A stretch of 64,000 bases of DNA from an uncultured Acidilobus sp. JCHS (GTDB lineage Archaea > Thermoproteota > Thermoprotei_A > Sulfolobales > Acidilobaceae), in NCBI GenBank assembly GCA_000495735.1, contig AYMD01000002.1, positions 271,793 through 335,792 of the forward strand, read 5' to 3'. Below are positions 23,735 to 31,641 of the stretch, piece after piece; position 1 is the first letter of the stretch, and each line of letters opens with the position of its first letter. The position numbers and the translations under genes are program-made. The notes under the pieces are model-generated. The model searched no databases. It was given only the letters and a program-made list of their open reading frames with translations, and had not been told where the DNA came from.

Positions 23735-24849
23735 TAGCGCTGTCGGACTGCAGGCTCGCATGCCCTAGGTGCGGTTACGAGGCCCAGGAGGGGGAGCTGC
23801 GATGCCCCCGCTGCGGGAGCTTCCTCGCTTATGCATGTCATAGGCTCAGGTGGACCGTGAGGAGGGACGTCCCAAGCATGTGGAGATATGCTGGCATGCT
23901 GGCGTTCAGGCCCGTGAGGCTGGCGACAGCCGGGGAGGGGTACACGCCCGTGGTGAGGCTTGGGCCCGTGCTGGCCAAGCTTGAGACCAGGAACCCCACA
24001 GGGAGCTACGCTGACAGGGCGTCCTCAGCCCTCGTAAGCGGGCTAGTAAGGGACGTCTACAGGGTTAGCTACTCCGTCGACTTTGGCCCTTCCATGGCCT
24101 TCTACGCAGGCCTCGTGGGGGCCCACACGGTGGTCTACGCCAGGCCTGAGGAGATCGACCCCTTTGACACAGTGAACCTGGCAAGGCTCGGCGCCTCCTT
24201 CGACTTCACCGGCAGGCCTGAGCTCACTTATGAGAACCAGTACACGATAGAGGGGCTTAAGACTATATCGTATGAGATAGTTGAGCAGATGCCCCGCGCG
24301 GACAGGGTCTTCGTGCCCGCCAGCACAGGCCTCCTGACCTTTGCCATGAGGAAGGGCTTCAGGGAGGCCGCCGAGAGCGCGGGGGCCAGCGAGCCTGAGC
24401 TTGTAGCCGTCAGCGTAAGAGGCTCCGCGGAGCCTCCGACCCTTGACATGCTAAGGGGCGTCAAGAGGGTGTACGTTGGGGCTGAGGAGGTAACCAAAGC
24501 CATGGTCTCCCTCGCCAGAAAAGGCATATATGCTAGGCCGCTGGCCGCGGCCGCTTACTCCGTCGCAGAGGCCGAGGAGGGCATCGTAGTGATAACCGGA
24601 GGGCTCAGGAGGCCAGGACTTAGCAGGCGGGGCTCTGAGCTGAGGCAGAAGGTGATAGAGGTCCTGGCGCGCCTGGGCAGGGACGTGACGGCCTATGAGG
24701 TCTGGGAGCAGCTGACGGGGTACACCCTGAGAGGCGTCTACAAGGCCCTTGAGGCCCTTGAGGAGGAGGGCGTCGTCTGCGTTAACGCCCTGCTGAGGGG
24801 CAGGAGGAAGGTAAGGACTTACAGGCTCTGCAACATTGGAAAAACTTAA
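23731..24849 (+). CDS. Threonine-synthase-like protein without the PLP lysine, fused to a C-terminal winged helix
   Basis: A 372-residue protein. It begins with a zinc ribbon (C11, C14, C25, C28), continues with a fold-type II PLP domain, and ends with a helix-turn-helix of about 65 residues (about 303-370: VIEVLARLGRDVTAYEVWEQLTG, then a basic wing). The PLP-lysine motif NPTGSFKDRG of threonine synthase reads NPTGSYADRA, so residue 94 is Ala. The usual phosphate-binding SxGN loop is also altered (YSVDFGPS). It therefore cannot form the internal Schiff base. I infer a ligand-sensing transcription regulator built on a dead enzyme. The gene overlaps that of a His-containing membrane protein. 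Confidence 0.78.
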   Translation: MIALSDCRLACPRCGYEAQEGELRCPRCGSFLAYACHRLRWTVRRDVPSMWRYAGMLAFRPVRLATAGEGYTPVVRLGPVLAKLETRNPTGSYADRASSALVSGLVRDVYRVSYSVDFGPSMAFYAGLVGAHTVVYARPEEIDPFDTVNLARLGASFDFTGRPELTYENQYTIEGLKTISYEIVEQMPRADRVFVPASTGLLTFAMRKGFREAAESAGASEPELVAVSVRGSAEPPTLDMLRGVKRVYVGAEEVTKAMVSLARKGIYARPLAAAAYSVAEAEEGIVVITGGLRRPGLSRRGSELRQKVIEVLARLGRDVTAYEVWEQLTGYTLRGVYKALEALEEEGVVCVNALLRGRRKVRTYRLCNIGKT

Positions 24850-24857
24850 GCTTTTTC
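24839..24857. promoter_or_regulatory. Near-palindrome at the end of the PLP-like/wHTH gene, doubling as promoter
   Basis: GAAAAACTTAAGCTTTTTC is symmetric apart from one base. It covers the stop codon of the wHTH fusion and lies about 26 bp before the next gene's GTG at 24873, so it can be that gene's TATA box and a possible operator. Confidence 0.4.
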
Positions 24858-24872
24858 AGTTCAAAATATTTT

Positions 24873-25391
24873 GTGGGACCCTCTTTGGGTGAGAGGCCTA
24901 AGGAACCCCCTGAGGAGGTATCGAGGGACCTAGAGAGGGCCGAGGAGTACGAGGCCACGGTGGCCAGGAGCTCAGTCCTGGGCGCCAACAGGTACCAGAT
25001 AAGCACAGGCGTCATCATAGCGGCCCGTTACGCTGACAAGCTGAGGAGGGTAGCCTTAGTGGCCCTCGGTAAGTACGTCCCCAAGGACGTCGTCATAAGG
25101 GACGTCGCTGAGCTCAACAAGCAACTATATCATGAGATAGTCGAGCAGCGTAAGCTGGGCAAGCTTGACCTCATTAGGGTCACGGTAACCCTCAGGTACG
25201 ACGAGGACGAGAAGAGATTAGTCTTCGAGGACGTCAAGATAGACACGTTTGTCGAGGAAAGCAAGTGCAAGGAGCCCTACGAGAAGCAGATAGCTGAGCT
25301 CAAGGGGCAGCTGGAAGCCTTAGCGGAGGAGAACTCAAGGCTTAAGGAAGCGATAAACAGAGCCAAGGAGATCCTAGGAAGCTTCTCCTGA
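24873..25391 (+). CDS. Conserved crenarchaeal protein, DUF2258-like
   Basis: A 172-residue protein with the core ISTGVIIAARYADKLRRVALVALGKYV, which I associate with the archaeal DUF2258 family, followed by a beta-rich segment and a C-terminal coiled coil (about 130-168, LKGQLEALAEENSRLKEAINRAKEIL). The family's function is not established. A predicted leaderless GTG start lies 26 bp after a palindromic A/T box. Confidence 0.65.
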   Translation: MGPSLGERPKEPPEEVSRDLERAEEYEATVARSSVLGANRYQISTGVIIAARYADKLRRVALVALGKYVPKDVVIRDVAELNKQLYHEIVEQRKLGKLDLIRVTVTLRYDEDEKRLVFEDVKIDTFVEESKCKEPYEKQIAELKGQLEALAEENSRLKEAINRAKEILGSFS

Positions 25392-25446
25392 GCCTAACAT
25401 CTGCTTTTTTTAAGGGAGTTATATCGCTTTTTCGATATGTGAGAGC

Positions 25447-25815
25447 TTGAAGGTAGCGTACCCTTCGGCTGACTGTGAGAACATCAGCACAACAGGTCCT
25501 CGAACCCGCAGATTCGTGGTGCTGGATGTTGTCAACCACAGAATCGTTAACAAGGAGTGTCGTGAGGTGCCCGCAGAGCCTCCGGGCGGGCATGGCCATC
25601 ATCACCATATTGAAGAGGACGATAGGGATCCGGAGCACGCGAGGTGGCACCTGGCGGTGCTTAACACGCTGAAGGACGTAGACGTGGTGGTAGCTTTCCA
25701 CATGGGCCCAACAATGGTTCGCGCTCTGGAGGCCCTGGGGAAGAGGGTTCTGCTGGGGGTCTACGCCAGCGACGCGGAAGAGCTCATTGAAGCCCTAAGG
25801 CAACACGGTCTATGA
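25447..25815 (+). CDS. NifX/NifB C-terminal-like (Fe-Mo cofactor biosynthesis) domain protein
   Basis: A 122-residue member of the dinitrogenase iron-molybdenum cofactor family. It keeps the family frame (MKVAYPSADCEN, FVVLDVVNHRIVNKE, VVVAFHMGPTMVRALEALGKRVLLG). A GHGHHHH run in the middle probably binds metal. Such proteins are common in organisms without nitrogenase and are thought to carry iron-sulfur clusters or metals; no nif genes are seen here. The TTG start is 11 bp after the transcript start implied by a TTTTTTTAAG box. Confidence 0.82.
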   Translation: MKVAYPSADCENISTTGPRTRRFVVLDVVNHRIVNKECREVPAEPPGGHGHHHHIEEDDRDPEHARWHLAVLNTLKDVDVVVAFHMGPTMVRALEALGKRVLLGVYASDAEELIEALRQHGL

Positions 25816-25857
25816 GAAAAGGCTAATTAGTTAAGGGTGGGGGCCACCCAAGGTAAG

Positions 25858-26247
25858 CTATTCCAAACTCCTGTCGGCTGAGCCCACTGCTACCTCCTCT
25901 GGGTCGAGGGCCCTAACTATGTAATCAAAGGCCCTCCTGGGGTCCGTGTGGGCACCGCAGCTGTAAACGTCAACTGTTGCGAAGCGGTACTCAGGCCAGG
26001 TGTGTATCGTTATGTGGCTCTCCAGGACTATGGCTACGGCGCTGACGCCCTCGCCTATCTTCCAGGACTTCACGTCAAGTATCGTCATATTCCCCTCCTC
26101 GCCGGCCTTCCTCAGCAGGTCCTCCAACACTGAGGGGTCACGCAGAGCCTCAACGTTACGGCAGCCCTTTAGGTTACCGTAGACATGACGGCCCACTACT
26201 CTTGGACCGGCCTTCTTGATCTCATATAGGCTCTGCATGGTGGCCAC
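25858..26247 (-). CDS. speH: AdoMet decarboxylase-family proenzyme, probably AdoMetDC
   Basis: A 129-residue pyruvoyl decarboxylase proenzyme. The cleavage site is in LESHITIHTWPEYRFATVDVYSCG, closely matching bacterial and archaeal SpeH, and it begins GRHVYGNLKGC. It would make decarboxylated AdoMet for spermidine synthesis. It is paralogous to the copy at 18.8 kb, and I assign AdoMet to this one because of the SpeH-like HTWPEY block; the two roles could be reversed. GTG at 26247 or ATG at 26238 are both possible. Confidence 0.82.
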   Translation of the reverse strand: MATMQSLYEIKKAGPRVVGRHVYGNLKGCRNVEALRDPSVLEDLLRKAGEEGNMTILDVKSWKIGEGVSAVAIVLESHITIHTWPEYRFATVDVYSCGAHTDPRRAFDYIVRALDPEEVAVGSADRSLE

Positions 26248-26283
26248 CCCCTATATAAGTCCTTTATGCTCTAACCCCCCTAT

Positions 26284-26296
26284 CCTTTTAAGCTTA
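26284..26296. promoter_or_regulatory. Shared CTTTTAAGCTTAA box
   Basis: The symmetric A/T element centred near 26290 lies about 43 bp from both the minus-strand decarboxylase start and the plus-strand small gene start (26334). A second TATATAAG at 26253-26260 is closer to the decarboxylase. Confidence 0.4.
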
Positions 26297-26333
26297 ACCC
26301 CCTTCTCAAAGCCCGAACTGAAGGCGGAGCGCC

Positions 26334-26552
26334 TTGGAGGACATTTACCGTAAGGACCCCTTGGACCTTATAGACTCGATTGCGATCAGACTTGAGCTAA
26401 TTGAGAGGGAGGTCAGCGAGCTGGCCTTAAGGGAGCGGGCTGCCGGCAAGATGGTCGCTATAGCAGAGCAGACTGAGGCCATAAGGGAGGCCCTGGCTGT
26501 CCTGAGGGACAAGTGCAGGAAGCTTATGTCTCAGGGCCCTTGCCAGCCATGA
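26334..26552 (+). CDS. Small coiled-coil protein, unknown
   Basis: A 72-residue, mostly helical, charged protein ([21 protein letters not shown]) beginning at a TTG; the last 29 bp overlap the 3' end of rps2 on the other strand. Heptad-like spacing suggests a coiled coil. No family recognised. The length and its own promoter position favour a real gene, but support is modest. Confidence 0.5.
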   Translation: MEDIYRKDPLDLIDSIAIRLELIEREVSELALRERAAGKMVAIAEQTEAIREALAVLRDKCRKLMSQGPCQP

Positions 26553-27201
26553 AGTCCTCATAGGTGAACGGCGGCTCCTGGCCAGGCGGCAGCAGGCCCC
26601 TGTTCCTCATGATCTCCCTGGTCAGGAGCCAGTAGACCAGCGCCAGGCTCCTGCGGCCCTTGTTGTTCACCGGTATTACCAGGTCTACGTCCTCAACCTT
26701 GCTGTCGGTGTCGGCCAAGGCCACGACAGGCACGCCTATCTTTGACGCCTCCTCCACGGCCTGCCTGTCAGTCCTGGTGTCTGTCACCACCACGACCTCC
26801 GGCTCGAAGTAGACCCCGAGCTTTGGGTTGGTGAATATGCCTGGGGGTATCCTGCCCACTATGGGCTTGCACCCTATCTTCTCGCACATGGTGGTGACGG
26901 GCTTGATAGCGTAGATCCTGGTCGCCACCACGGCGATCTTGGACGGGTCAAAGGACGAGAGGAACCTCGCGGCCACCCTTACCCTCTCGTCAATCTTCCT
27001 CACGTCGAGGAGGTAGAAGCCGTCGGGCAGTATCCTGTAGACGAACTGCTTCATGTACTTCGTACATATCTGCGTCCCATAGACCACGCCTGCCTTCTTG
27101 TAAAGCTCGGAGGGGACTAGGAGCTCCTTCTCCTCAGCCTCTGTTATCTGCTGCGACACGCTCGTAGTGGGCTGAGGCGCCTCCTCATTCTCCTCGCTCA
27201 T
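26524..27201 (-). CDS. rps2: 30S ribosomal protein S2
   Basis: A 225-residue uS2 protein with an acidic N-terminal extension typical of archaea, the core [44 protein letters not shown] and [20 protein letters not shown]. It is the last gene of the rpl7ae-to-rps2 cluster and overlaps rpoN by 4 bp. Confidence 0.97.
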   Translation of the reverse strand: MSEENEEAPQPTTSVSQQITEAEEKELLVPSELYKKAGVVYGTQICTKYMKQFVYRILPDGFYLLDVRKIDERVRVAARFLSSFDPSKIAVVATRIYAIKPVTTMCEKIGCKPIVGRIPPGIFTNPKLGVYFEPEVVVVTDTRTDRQAVEEASKIGVPVVALADTDSKVEDVDLVIPVNNKGRRSLALVYWLLTREIMRNRGLLPPGQEPPFTYEDFMAGKGPET

Positions 27202-27440
27202 GTCTCCTCACCCCCTCTAGCATAGGCCCTCAGCTTTGAGACCCTCACTGTGCTGTACCTGGCCACCTGCTCTATATAAACGACGCTGGTGTAGAGGGTC
27301 CTCCTGCAGCAGTACCTGTAGACGCCCAGGTCGTCAAGGACCTTCTCAGGGTCCTCGCCTGCCCTGACCCTCCTCTGGAACTCCTCCCAGAGGTGGCCCA
27401 GAGGGGCACCGCAGGTGAAGCACCTAACAGGGGGCAGCAC
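27198..27440 (-). CDS. rpoN: RNA polymerase subunit N (Rpb10)
   Basis: An 80-residue zinc-bundle subunit. The signature is [13 protein letters not shown] with CxxC plus YRYCCRRT with the CC pair, the four zinc ligands. It helps assemble the D/L/N/P platform of the polymerase. It sits between rps9 and rps2, the usual archaeal order. The start is probably TTG or ATG just before PPVRCF; start codon not critical. Confidence 0.96.
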   Translation of the reverse strand: MLPPVRCFTCGAPLGHLWEEFQRRVRAGEDPEKVLDDLGVYRYCCRRTLYTSVVYIEQVARYSTVRVSKLRAYARGGEET

Positions 27441-27446
27441 GCCAGG

Positions 27447-27950
27447 TCACCTGTATGAGGTCTGCCAGCGCCTCCTGGCGCTGTACCTCATGTACTTCTC
27501 GGGCTCCGTGCGCCTGTAGTCGCCAGCGAGCATTGTGCGGTCGTACTCGTTGTACAGCGCCTTCAGCTTCTCAGCGACGGCCCTGCTCCTCTCGCAGCCC
27601 TCGGGCGACTGGTCTGGGACGCACTTTGAGAAGAACTCCACAAGGCCCCTGGCGATGGCCATCCTGGCGGCCTCGGCCTGCCCCATGAACCCCCCTCCCT
27701 TCACGCTAACGTCGATATCTACAACGTTCCTGACAGCGTCGCCCGCTATGATGAGAGGCTCCATTACCTTAAGCCTGACGACCTCCGTAGGGATCAGCTC
27801 AAGTGGGGTGCCGTTTACCCTCACGCGGCCTGAGCCAGGCCTTACGTAGGCCCTGGCGATGGCCGTCTTCCTCTTACCAATAGAGACTATGAACTGGCCT
27901 GCTGCCTGTCCTGTTGCCTCCTGAGCCCCCTTAGGCTGCTGACGCTCCAA
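27447..27950 (-). CDS. rps9: 30S ribosomal protein S9
   Basis: uS9 with SIGKRKTAIARAYVRPGSGRVRVNG at the N-terminal core, SVKGGGFMGQAEAARMAIARGL, and the C-terminal YSARRRWQTSYR that reaches the P-site tRNA. I place the start at TTG 27950, giving 167 residues with a short Gln/Ala leader; a longer frame to 27992 would run deep into rpl13. It overlaps the 3' end of rpl13 by about 20 bp. Confidence 0.92.
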   Translation of the reverse strand: MERQQPKGAQEATGQAAGQFIVSIGKRKTAIARAYVRPGSGRVRVNGTPLELIPTEVVRLKVMEPLIIAGDAVRNVVDIDVSVKGGGFMGQAEAARMAIARGLVEFFSKCVPDQSPEGCERSRAVAEKLKALYNEYDRTMLAGDYRRTEPEKYMRYSARRRWQTSYR

Positions 27951-28410
27951 CCTTCCACCCCAGCTGCCTAGCAATTTCGCCCAGCGTGGCATACTTAGCC
28001 TTTGTTAGCTTCGCTGCCGTGAACCCCTCGGGCAGCTTAGAAGCCTTCCCAGCGTACTCCTTGGGCACGCCGACGAAAACCCTCAGGCGCGAGAGCGCGT
28101 CCTTGCCCCTTTTGTCCTTAGGCAACATGCCGCGCACAGCCTTTATCACCAGCCGCTGAGGCGACCTTGGCCTCTTCGGCCTCCACTTATGCGAGAAGTG
28201 TGACCTGACCCCGAGCACTGTGTCCCTGTAGAACTCCACGAGCCTTCTCGGGTCGCCGCTGACCGCCACCTTCTCAGCGTTCACTACTATGACCCTATGG
28301 CCCCCGAGAAGCAGCTTAGCTATGAGGCTGGCCATCCTCCCCAATATGGCGCCCTCGCCGTCTATAACTACCTCCTTTGCCTCAACCCCCTTGGGCTGAG
28401 CCATGTCCAT
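27931..28410 (-). CDS. rpl13: 50S ribosomal protein L13
   Basis: A 159-residue uL13 protein: VVIDGEGAILGRMASLIAKLLL, RPKRPRSPQRLVIKAVRGMLP and the RVFVGVPKEY segment are characteristic. It lies between rpl18e and rps9 as in other archaea. Confidence 0.96.
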   Translation of the reverse strand: MDMAQPKGVEAKEVVIDGEGAILGRMASLIAKLLLGGHRVIVVNAEKVAVSGDPRRLVEFYRDTVLGVRSHFSHKWRPKRPRSPQRLVIKAVRGMLPKDKRGKDALSRLRVFVGVPKEYAGKASKLPEGFTAAKLTKAKYATLGEIARQLGWKVGASAA

Positions 28411-28413
28411 CCC

Positions 28414-28782
28414 TCACACCACTATCTTGGCCTTGCTGTAATCCTGCACCTGCTCGACGGCCTCCCTTAAGGTTAAAATCCTTCCGCCTGCGGCCTTTAT
28501 CTTCTCAGCCGCCTTGGCTGAGAAACTGAAGGCGGCCACTGTCACCTTCTTGCTGATGTTACCGGCCCCCAGGACCTTGCCGGGGACGATAACTATGTCG
28601 CCGTCTGACGCGTACCTGTTTATCTTGCTCACGTTGACAGCTGGCCTCTCCCTCGTCGGCTTTGATAAGAGCTCAGCTACCCTGCCCCATATTGGCCTCT
28701 CCCTGGACCTCTTCTCGAGCAGCTCTATGGTGTCCTTCAGCAGTTGGTTTGTGGGACCTGTCCTCCTCATCTTGGTCGCCAC
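28414..28782 (-). CDS. rpl18e: 50S ribosomal protein L18e
   Basis: A 122-residue eL18 protein starting MATKMRRTGPTN, with RPIWGRVAELLSKPTRERP and IVIVPGKVLGAGNI. It starts 1 bp from the end of rpoD. Archaeal/eukaryal-type protein, intact. Confidence 0.96.
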   Translation of the reverse strand: MATKMRRTGPTNQLLKDTIELLEKRSRERPIWGRVAELLSKPTRERPAVNVSKINRYASDGDIVIVPGKVLGAGNISKKVTVAAFSFSAKAAEKIKAAGGRILTLREAVEQVQDYSKAKIVV

Positions 28783-28783
28783 C

Positions 28784-29626
28784 CTAAGCCACTGGTGTGC
28801 CCTCTAAAGCGTTTAACAGCTTTTCGACCTTCCTTTCAAGGCACTTCGTGGCCTCATAGACTATACGTGACGGCTCGATCGCGCCTGTCGACTCTATGAC
28901 TAGGTAAAGCTTTGAAGGGTCATAGATGACCTCTATGGCGCCCTTGCACGCCGTTTTCTCGCAGTACCTGAGCGCGCTTGAAGGCCTTTTCACGTCGAGC
29001 TCTACCCTGCCCTTCCCGCCCTCCTGTATGGCATTGACCAGCTCAGGGTACGCGGCCAGGCAGTCCACGCACTCCGGAGTGGCCTTAGAGGAGTCGTACT
29101 CCACGTAGGTGGCGTACCTCAGCACGGAGACGGAGGCCGGGCTCCACTTGCCGTGCTCGAAGCCCCTGCCCAGCCTCGCGTAGGCCACTAGGTGGATCCT
29201 CTGGCCAGGCGCCAGGTACACTAAGGGGGTGTCCGGGTAGACGGGCTTAACTAAGGGGTCTGAGAACTTCAGGTCAGAGGCCTTGACGTAGAAGCCCGTG
29301 GACTCTGCCCCGGCCTCCGCCTCCAGGTAGACCTTCACGTAACAGTGCTCGTCGTTCTCGCTGGCCTCCCTGCACTCCTCCGGGCTGCCGTACTTGTTTA
29401 AGACTTCGTCTGACTTGAGGACCAGGAGCCCGAGCCTGTGCGCTATTATTTCGTCAAAGACGCTGGTGTCATTGTCGTAGAAGTAGGCGAAGTCTATAGC
29501 CATCGAGGGCACGTCCGAGAGGGCAAGCCTCCTCAGCGCGTTCCCATAGGCTACCGGGAAGCCCTCCATGGACACTATTATCCTGTTGCCCTCCATCTCG
29601 ACTATTTCTATTGATCTCTGCGTCAA
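28784..29626 (-). CDS. rpoD: RNA polymerase subunit D (Rpb3/alpha-like)
   Basis: A 280-residue subunit that pairs with L to start polymerase assembly. The N-terminal NALRRLALSDVPSMAID is the alpha motif. Domain 3 keeps four cysteines (CVDC near 190 and CEKTAC near 223), positions where crenarchaeal D carries an iron-sulfur cluster; the last pair here is CxxxxC. A TTTTAAAA box near 29662 gives it a promoter inside the ribosomal cluster, after a T-run following rps11. Confidence 0.96.
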   Translation of the reverse strand: MTQRSIEIVEMEGNRIIVSMEGFPVAYGNALRRLALSDVPSMAIDFAYFYDNDTSVFDEIIAHRLGLLVLKSDEVLNKYGSPEECREASENDEHCYVKVYLEAEAGAESTGFYVKASDLKFSDPLVKPVYPDTPLVYLAPGQRIHLVAYARLGRGFEHGKWSPASVSVLRYATYVEYDSSKATPECVDCLAAYPELVNAIQEGGKGRVELDVKRPSSALRYCEKTACKGAIEVIYDPSKLYLVIESTGAIEPSRIVYEATKCLERKVEKLLNALEGTPVA

Positions 29627-29775
29627 CCTCTTAGCCCTGAGAGGGACAAGGCCAGGAGTTTTAAAAGGAGCGGGTTGGAGTCCCCTTTAAGTAGCGAAAA
29701 TGACGTTCACGGTCCCTAAAAACTGTCCACAAGCCTCTCCATGCAAAGGGCGAGTGGCAGCGAGATGTCGAAGGG

Positions 29776-30180
29776 TTAGACTCTCCTTCCCCTCCTGCCG
29801 CCAGGCCTCCTAGTGGTGTCATGAGGTATGGGCGTGACGTCCTCTATCCTCCCAACCACGAAGCCAGCCCTTGCCAACGCCCTTATGGCCGCCTGGGCGC
29901 CCGGCCCAGGCGTCTTGGGGCCATGTCCACCAGGAGCCCTGACCTTTATGTGTATGGCCGTGATCCCCCTGTCCATCGCCGTCTGGGCTGCCCTCGCGGC
30001 CCCCAGCATAGCGGCGTACGGCGAGGGCTTCTCCCTGTCAGCCTTGACGACCATTCCGCCAGAGACCCTCGCGGCCGTCTCAGCGCCGCTCATGTCAGTT
30101 ATGTGGACTATGGTATTGTTGAAGCTGCTGTATATGTGGGCCACGCCCCACTTAAGCTCCCTGAGCGACACCCTCGCCAC
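29776..30180 (-). CDS. rps11: 30S ribosomal protein S11
   Basis: A 134-residue uS11 protein: [22 protein letters not shown], then [20 protein letters not shown], and the basic tail [12 protein letters not shown]. The GTG start overlaps the end of rps4 by 29 bp. A 149-bp gap follows before rpoD. Confidence 0.96.
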   Translation of the reverse strand: MARVSLRELKWGVAHIYSSFNNTIVHITDMSGAETAARVSGGMVVKADREKPSPYAAMLGAARAAQTAMDRGITAIHIKVRAPGGHGPKTPGPGAQAAIRALARAGFVVGRIEDVTPIPHDTTRRPGGRRGRRV

Positions 30181-30697
30181 CCTCCTGCGCCTTAACCGCC
30201 ATCTCGACGAACGGGCTTCCAGGCGCGTACCCTATGCTGTCCTCCTCGTCCCTTGGGACCAGGTACCCTGGGCTTGTGACCCTCTTGCCCCTTATCGCTA
30301 TGTGGCCGTGAACTACGAGCTGCCTGGCCTGATAGACGGTCTTGGCGAGCCCCTTCCTGTAGACCATGGTCTGAAGCCTCCTCTCCATGACGTTCTCGAC
30401 TGTGAGCCCAAGGACGTCATCAAGCGTTGCGTCCTTCCCCACCAGGCCCATCCTGTAAAGCCTGTCAATAAGGCTCTTCGCGGCCTGCGACCTCTCGGGC
30501 TCGGGGAGCGCCAGAAGCGACCTGGCCCTCATCCTGAAGCCCCTGACTATGGACTCCGCTATCCAGATCTCCCTCTTGTTGCGCAGCCCGTACTTGCCCA
30601 TGAGCTCAAGCTCACGCTGTAGCCTATCCTTAACCCAGGGGTGGCCTGGGCTTGCCCACTTCTGCCTACTTTTCTTGGGATCCCCCACCGCCACCAC
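30152..30697 (-). CDS. rps4: 30S ribosomal protein S4
   Basis: A 181-residue uS4 protein with the S4 RNA-binding domain [30 protein letters not shown]. Archaeal N-terminal [15 protein letters not shown] is present. Overlaps rps13 by 32 bp; a GTG at 30688 is an alternative start. Confidence 0.95.
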   Translation of the reverse strand: MVAVGDPKKSRQKWASPGHPWVKDRLQRELELMGKYGLRNKREIWIAESIVRGFRMRARSLLALPEPERSQAAKSLIDRLYRMGLVGKDATLDDVLGLTVENVMERRLQTMVYRKGLAKTVYQARQLVVHGHIAIRGKRVTSPGYLVPRDEEDSIGYAPGSPFVEMAVKAQEGGEGVAQGA

Positions 30698-31175
30698 CCT
30701 TCTCCTTCTCAGCCGGCTGCGCCGCTGCAGCCTTGCTCACTCCAACAGTCATCCCTGTCCTTCCTGTGGTGTGCGTCCTCTGTCCCCTCACCTTGTAGCC
30801 GAGCTTATGCCTCACGCCCCTCCAGGAGCTTATCTTTATCTCCCTCTCTATGTCCCTCCTCGCCGCGAATATCAGCTCGGCGCCCACCAGGTGGCGGTCC
30901 TGCCCCGTCTCGTAGTCCTTCCTCCTGTTGTAAAGCCATGAGGGGAGGCCCAGCTTAGTAAGGTCGTTAACGGCGTCCTCTACCCTCTTCAGGGCCTCGG
31001 CTGACAGGTAGCCCACCCTCACCGTGGGGTCGAGCCCGAGCTTCCTGGCTATGGCTAAGGCCGTGGTGTAGCCTAAGCCCTTTATCCTAGAGAGGCCATA
31101 GACCAACGTCTCCTCGCCTGATATGTCGGTGTTCGCTATCCTGACTACCTGGCTAAACGACGACCTCTCCGGCAT
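30666..31175 (-). CDS. rps13: 30S ribosomal protein S13
   Basis: A 169-residue uS13 protein: [24 protein letters not shown] and the C-terminal [22 protein letters not shown] are diagnostic. The last 20 residues are a Gly/Lys/Glu tail without counterpart in most homologues and may arise from reading into rps4. Confidence 0.95.
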   Translation of the reverse strand: MPERSSFSQVVRIANTDISGEETLVYGLSRIKGLGYTTALAIARKLGLDPTVRVGYLSAEALKRVEDAVNDLTKLGLPSWLYNRRKDYETGQDRHLVGAELIFAARRDIEREIKISSWRGVRHKLGYKVRGQRTHTTGRTGMTVGVSKAAAAQPAEKEKGGGGGGSQEK

Positions 31176-31188
31176 GCACCCTCAGGCC

Positions 31189-31572
31189 TCACTTGCCAGC
31201 CTTCGCGCGGAGTTCCCTGACGCGCTCTATTATCCTTTTCATGTCCTCGGCCGCCTCGCCTGGGTCCAGTATGGCTACGCTGGCGGCCGCCACGTCTATC
31301 TTGGCCGCCTCGCCGAGCCTCTTCTTGCTCGGCACGTAGACGAACGGTATCTTCTTGCTGTCGCAGAGCAGCGGCAGGTGGGCTACGATCTCCGGTGGGT
31401 CTACGTCGGTAGCTATCACGACCAGCTTGGCCTGACCCCTCTCGACAGCCTTCGTAGTCTCATTGGTTCCCTTCTTCACCTTCCCGGTCTCCCTGGCCTT
31501 AGTTACCAGCTTATACACTTCCTCCGCTAGGTCGTCAGGCACGTCAAACAGCACATAGCTGGGCTTGGACAC
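31189..31572 (-). CDS. rpl7ae: Ribosomal protein L7Ae (also C/D and H/ACA RNP core)
   Basis: A 127-residue kink-turn-binding protein: [34 protein letters not shown] and the [19 protein letters not shown] loop. It acts in the ribosome and in guide-RNA complexes, relevant to the C/D RNA candidate at 11.15 kb. GTG start behind GGAGGATGAAGG; TATA TTTTTAAAC near 31618. First gene of the ribosomal cluster. Confidence 0.96.
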   Translation of the reverse strand: MSKPSYVLFDVPDDLAEEVYKLVTKARETGKVKKGTNETTKAVERGQAKLVVIATDVDPPEIVAHLPLLCDSKKIPFVYVPSKKRLGEAAKIDVAAASVAILDPGEAAEDMKRIIERVRELRAKAGK

Positions 31573-31641
31573 CCTTCATCCTCCTCCTGGCGTCAAGGAG
31601 ATAGGACCAAGGGGTTTAAAAATTAATGAGCTCTAAGCCCT

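Noticed and set aside
30152-30697. Plus-strand frames opposite the ribosomal operon
   Set aside because: Conserved ribosomal proteins on the minus strand explain the coding potential.
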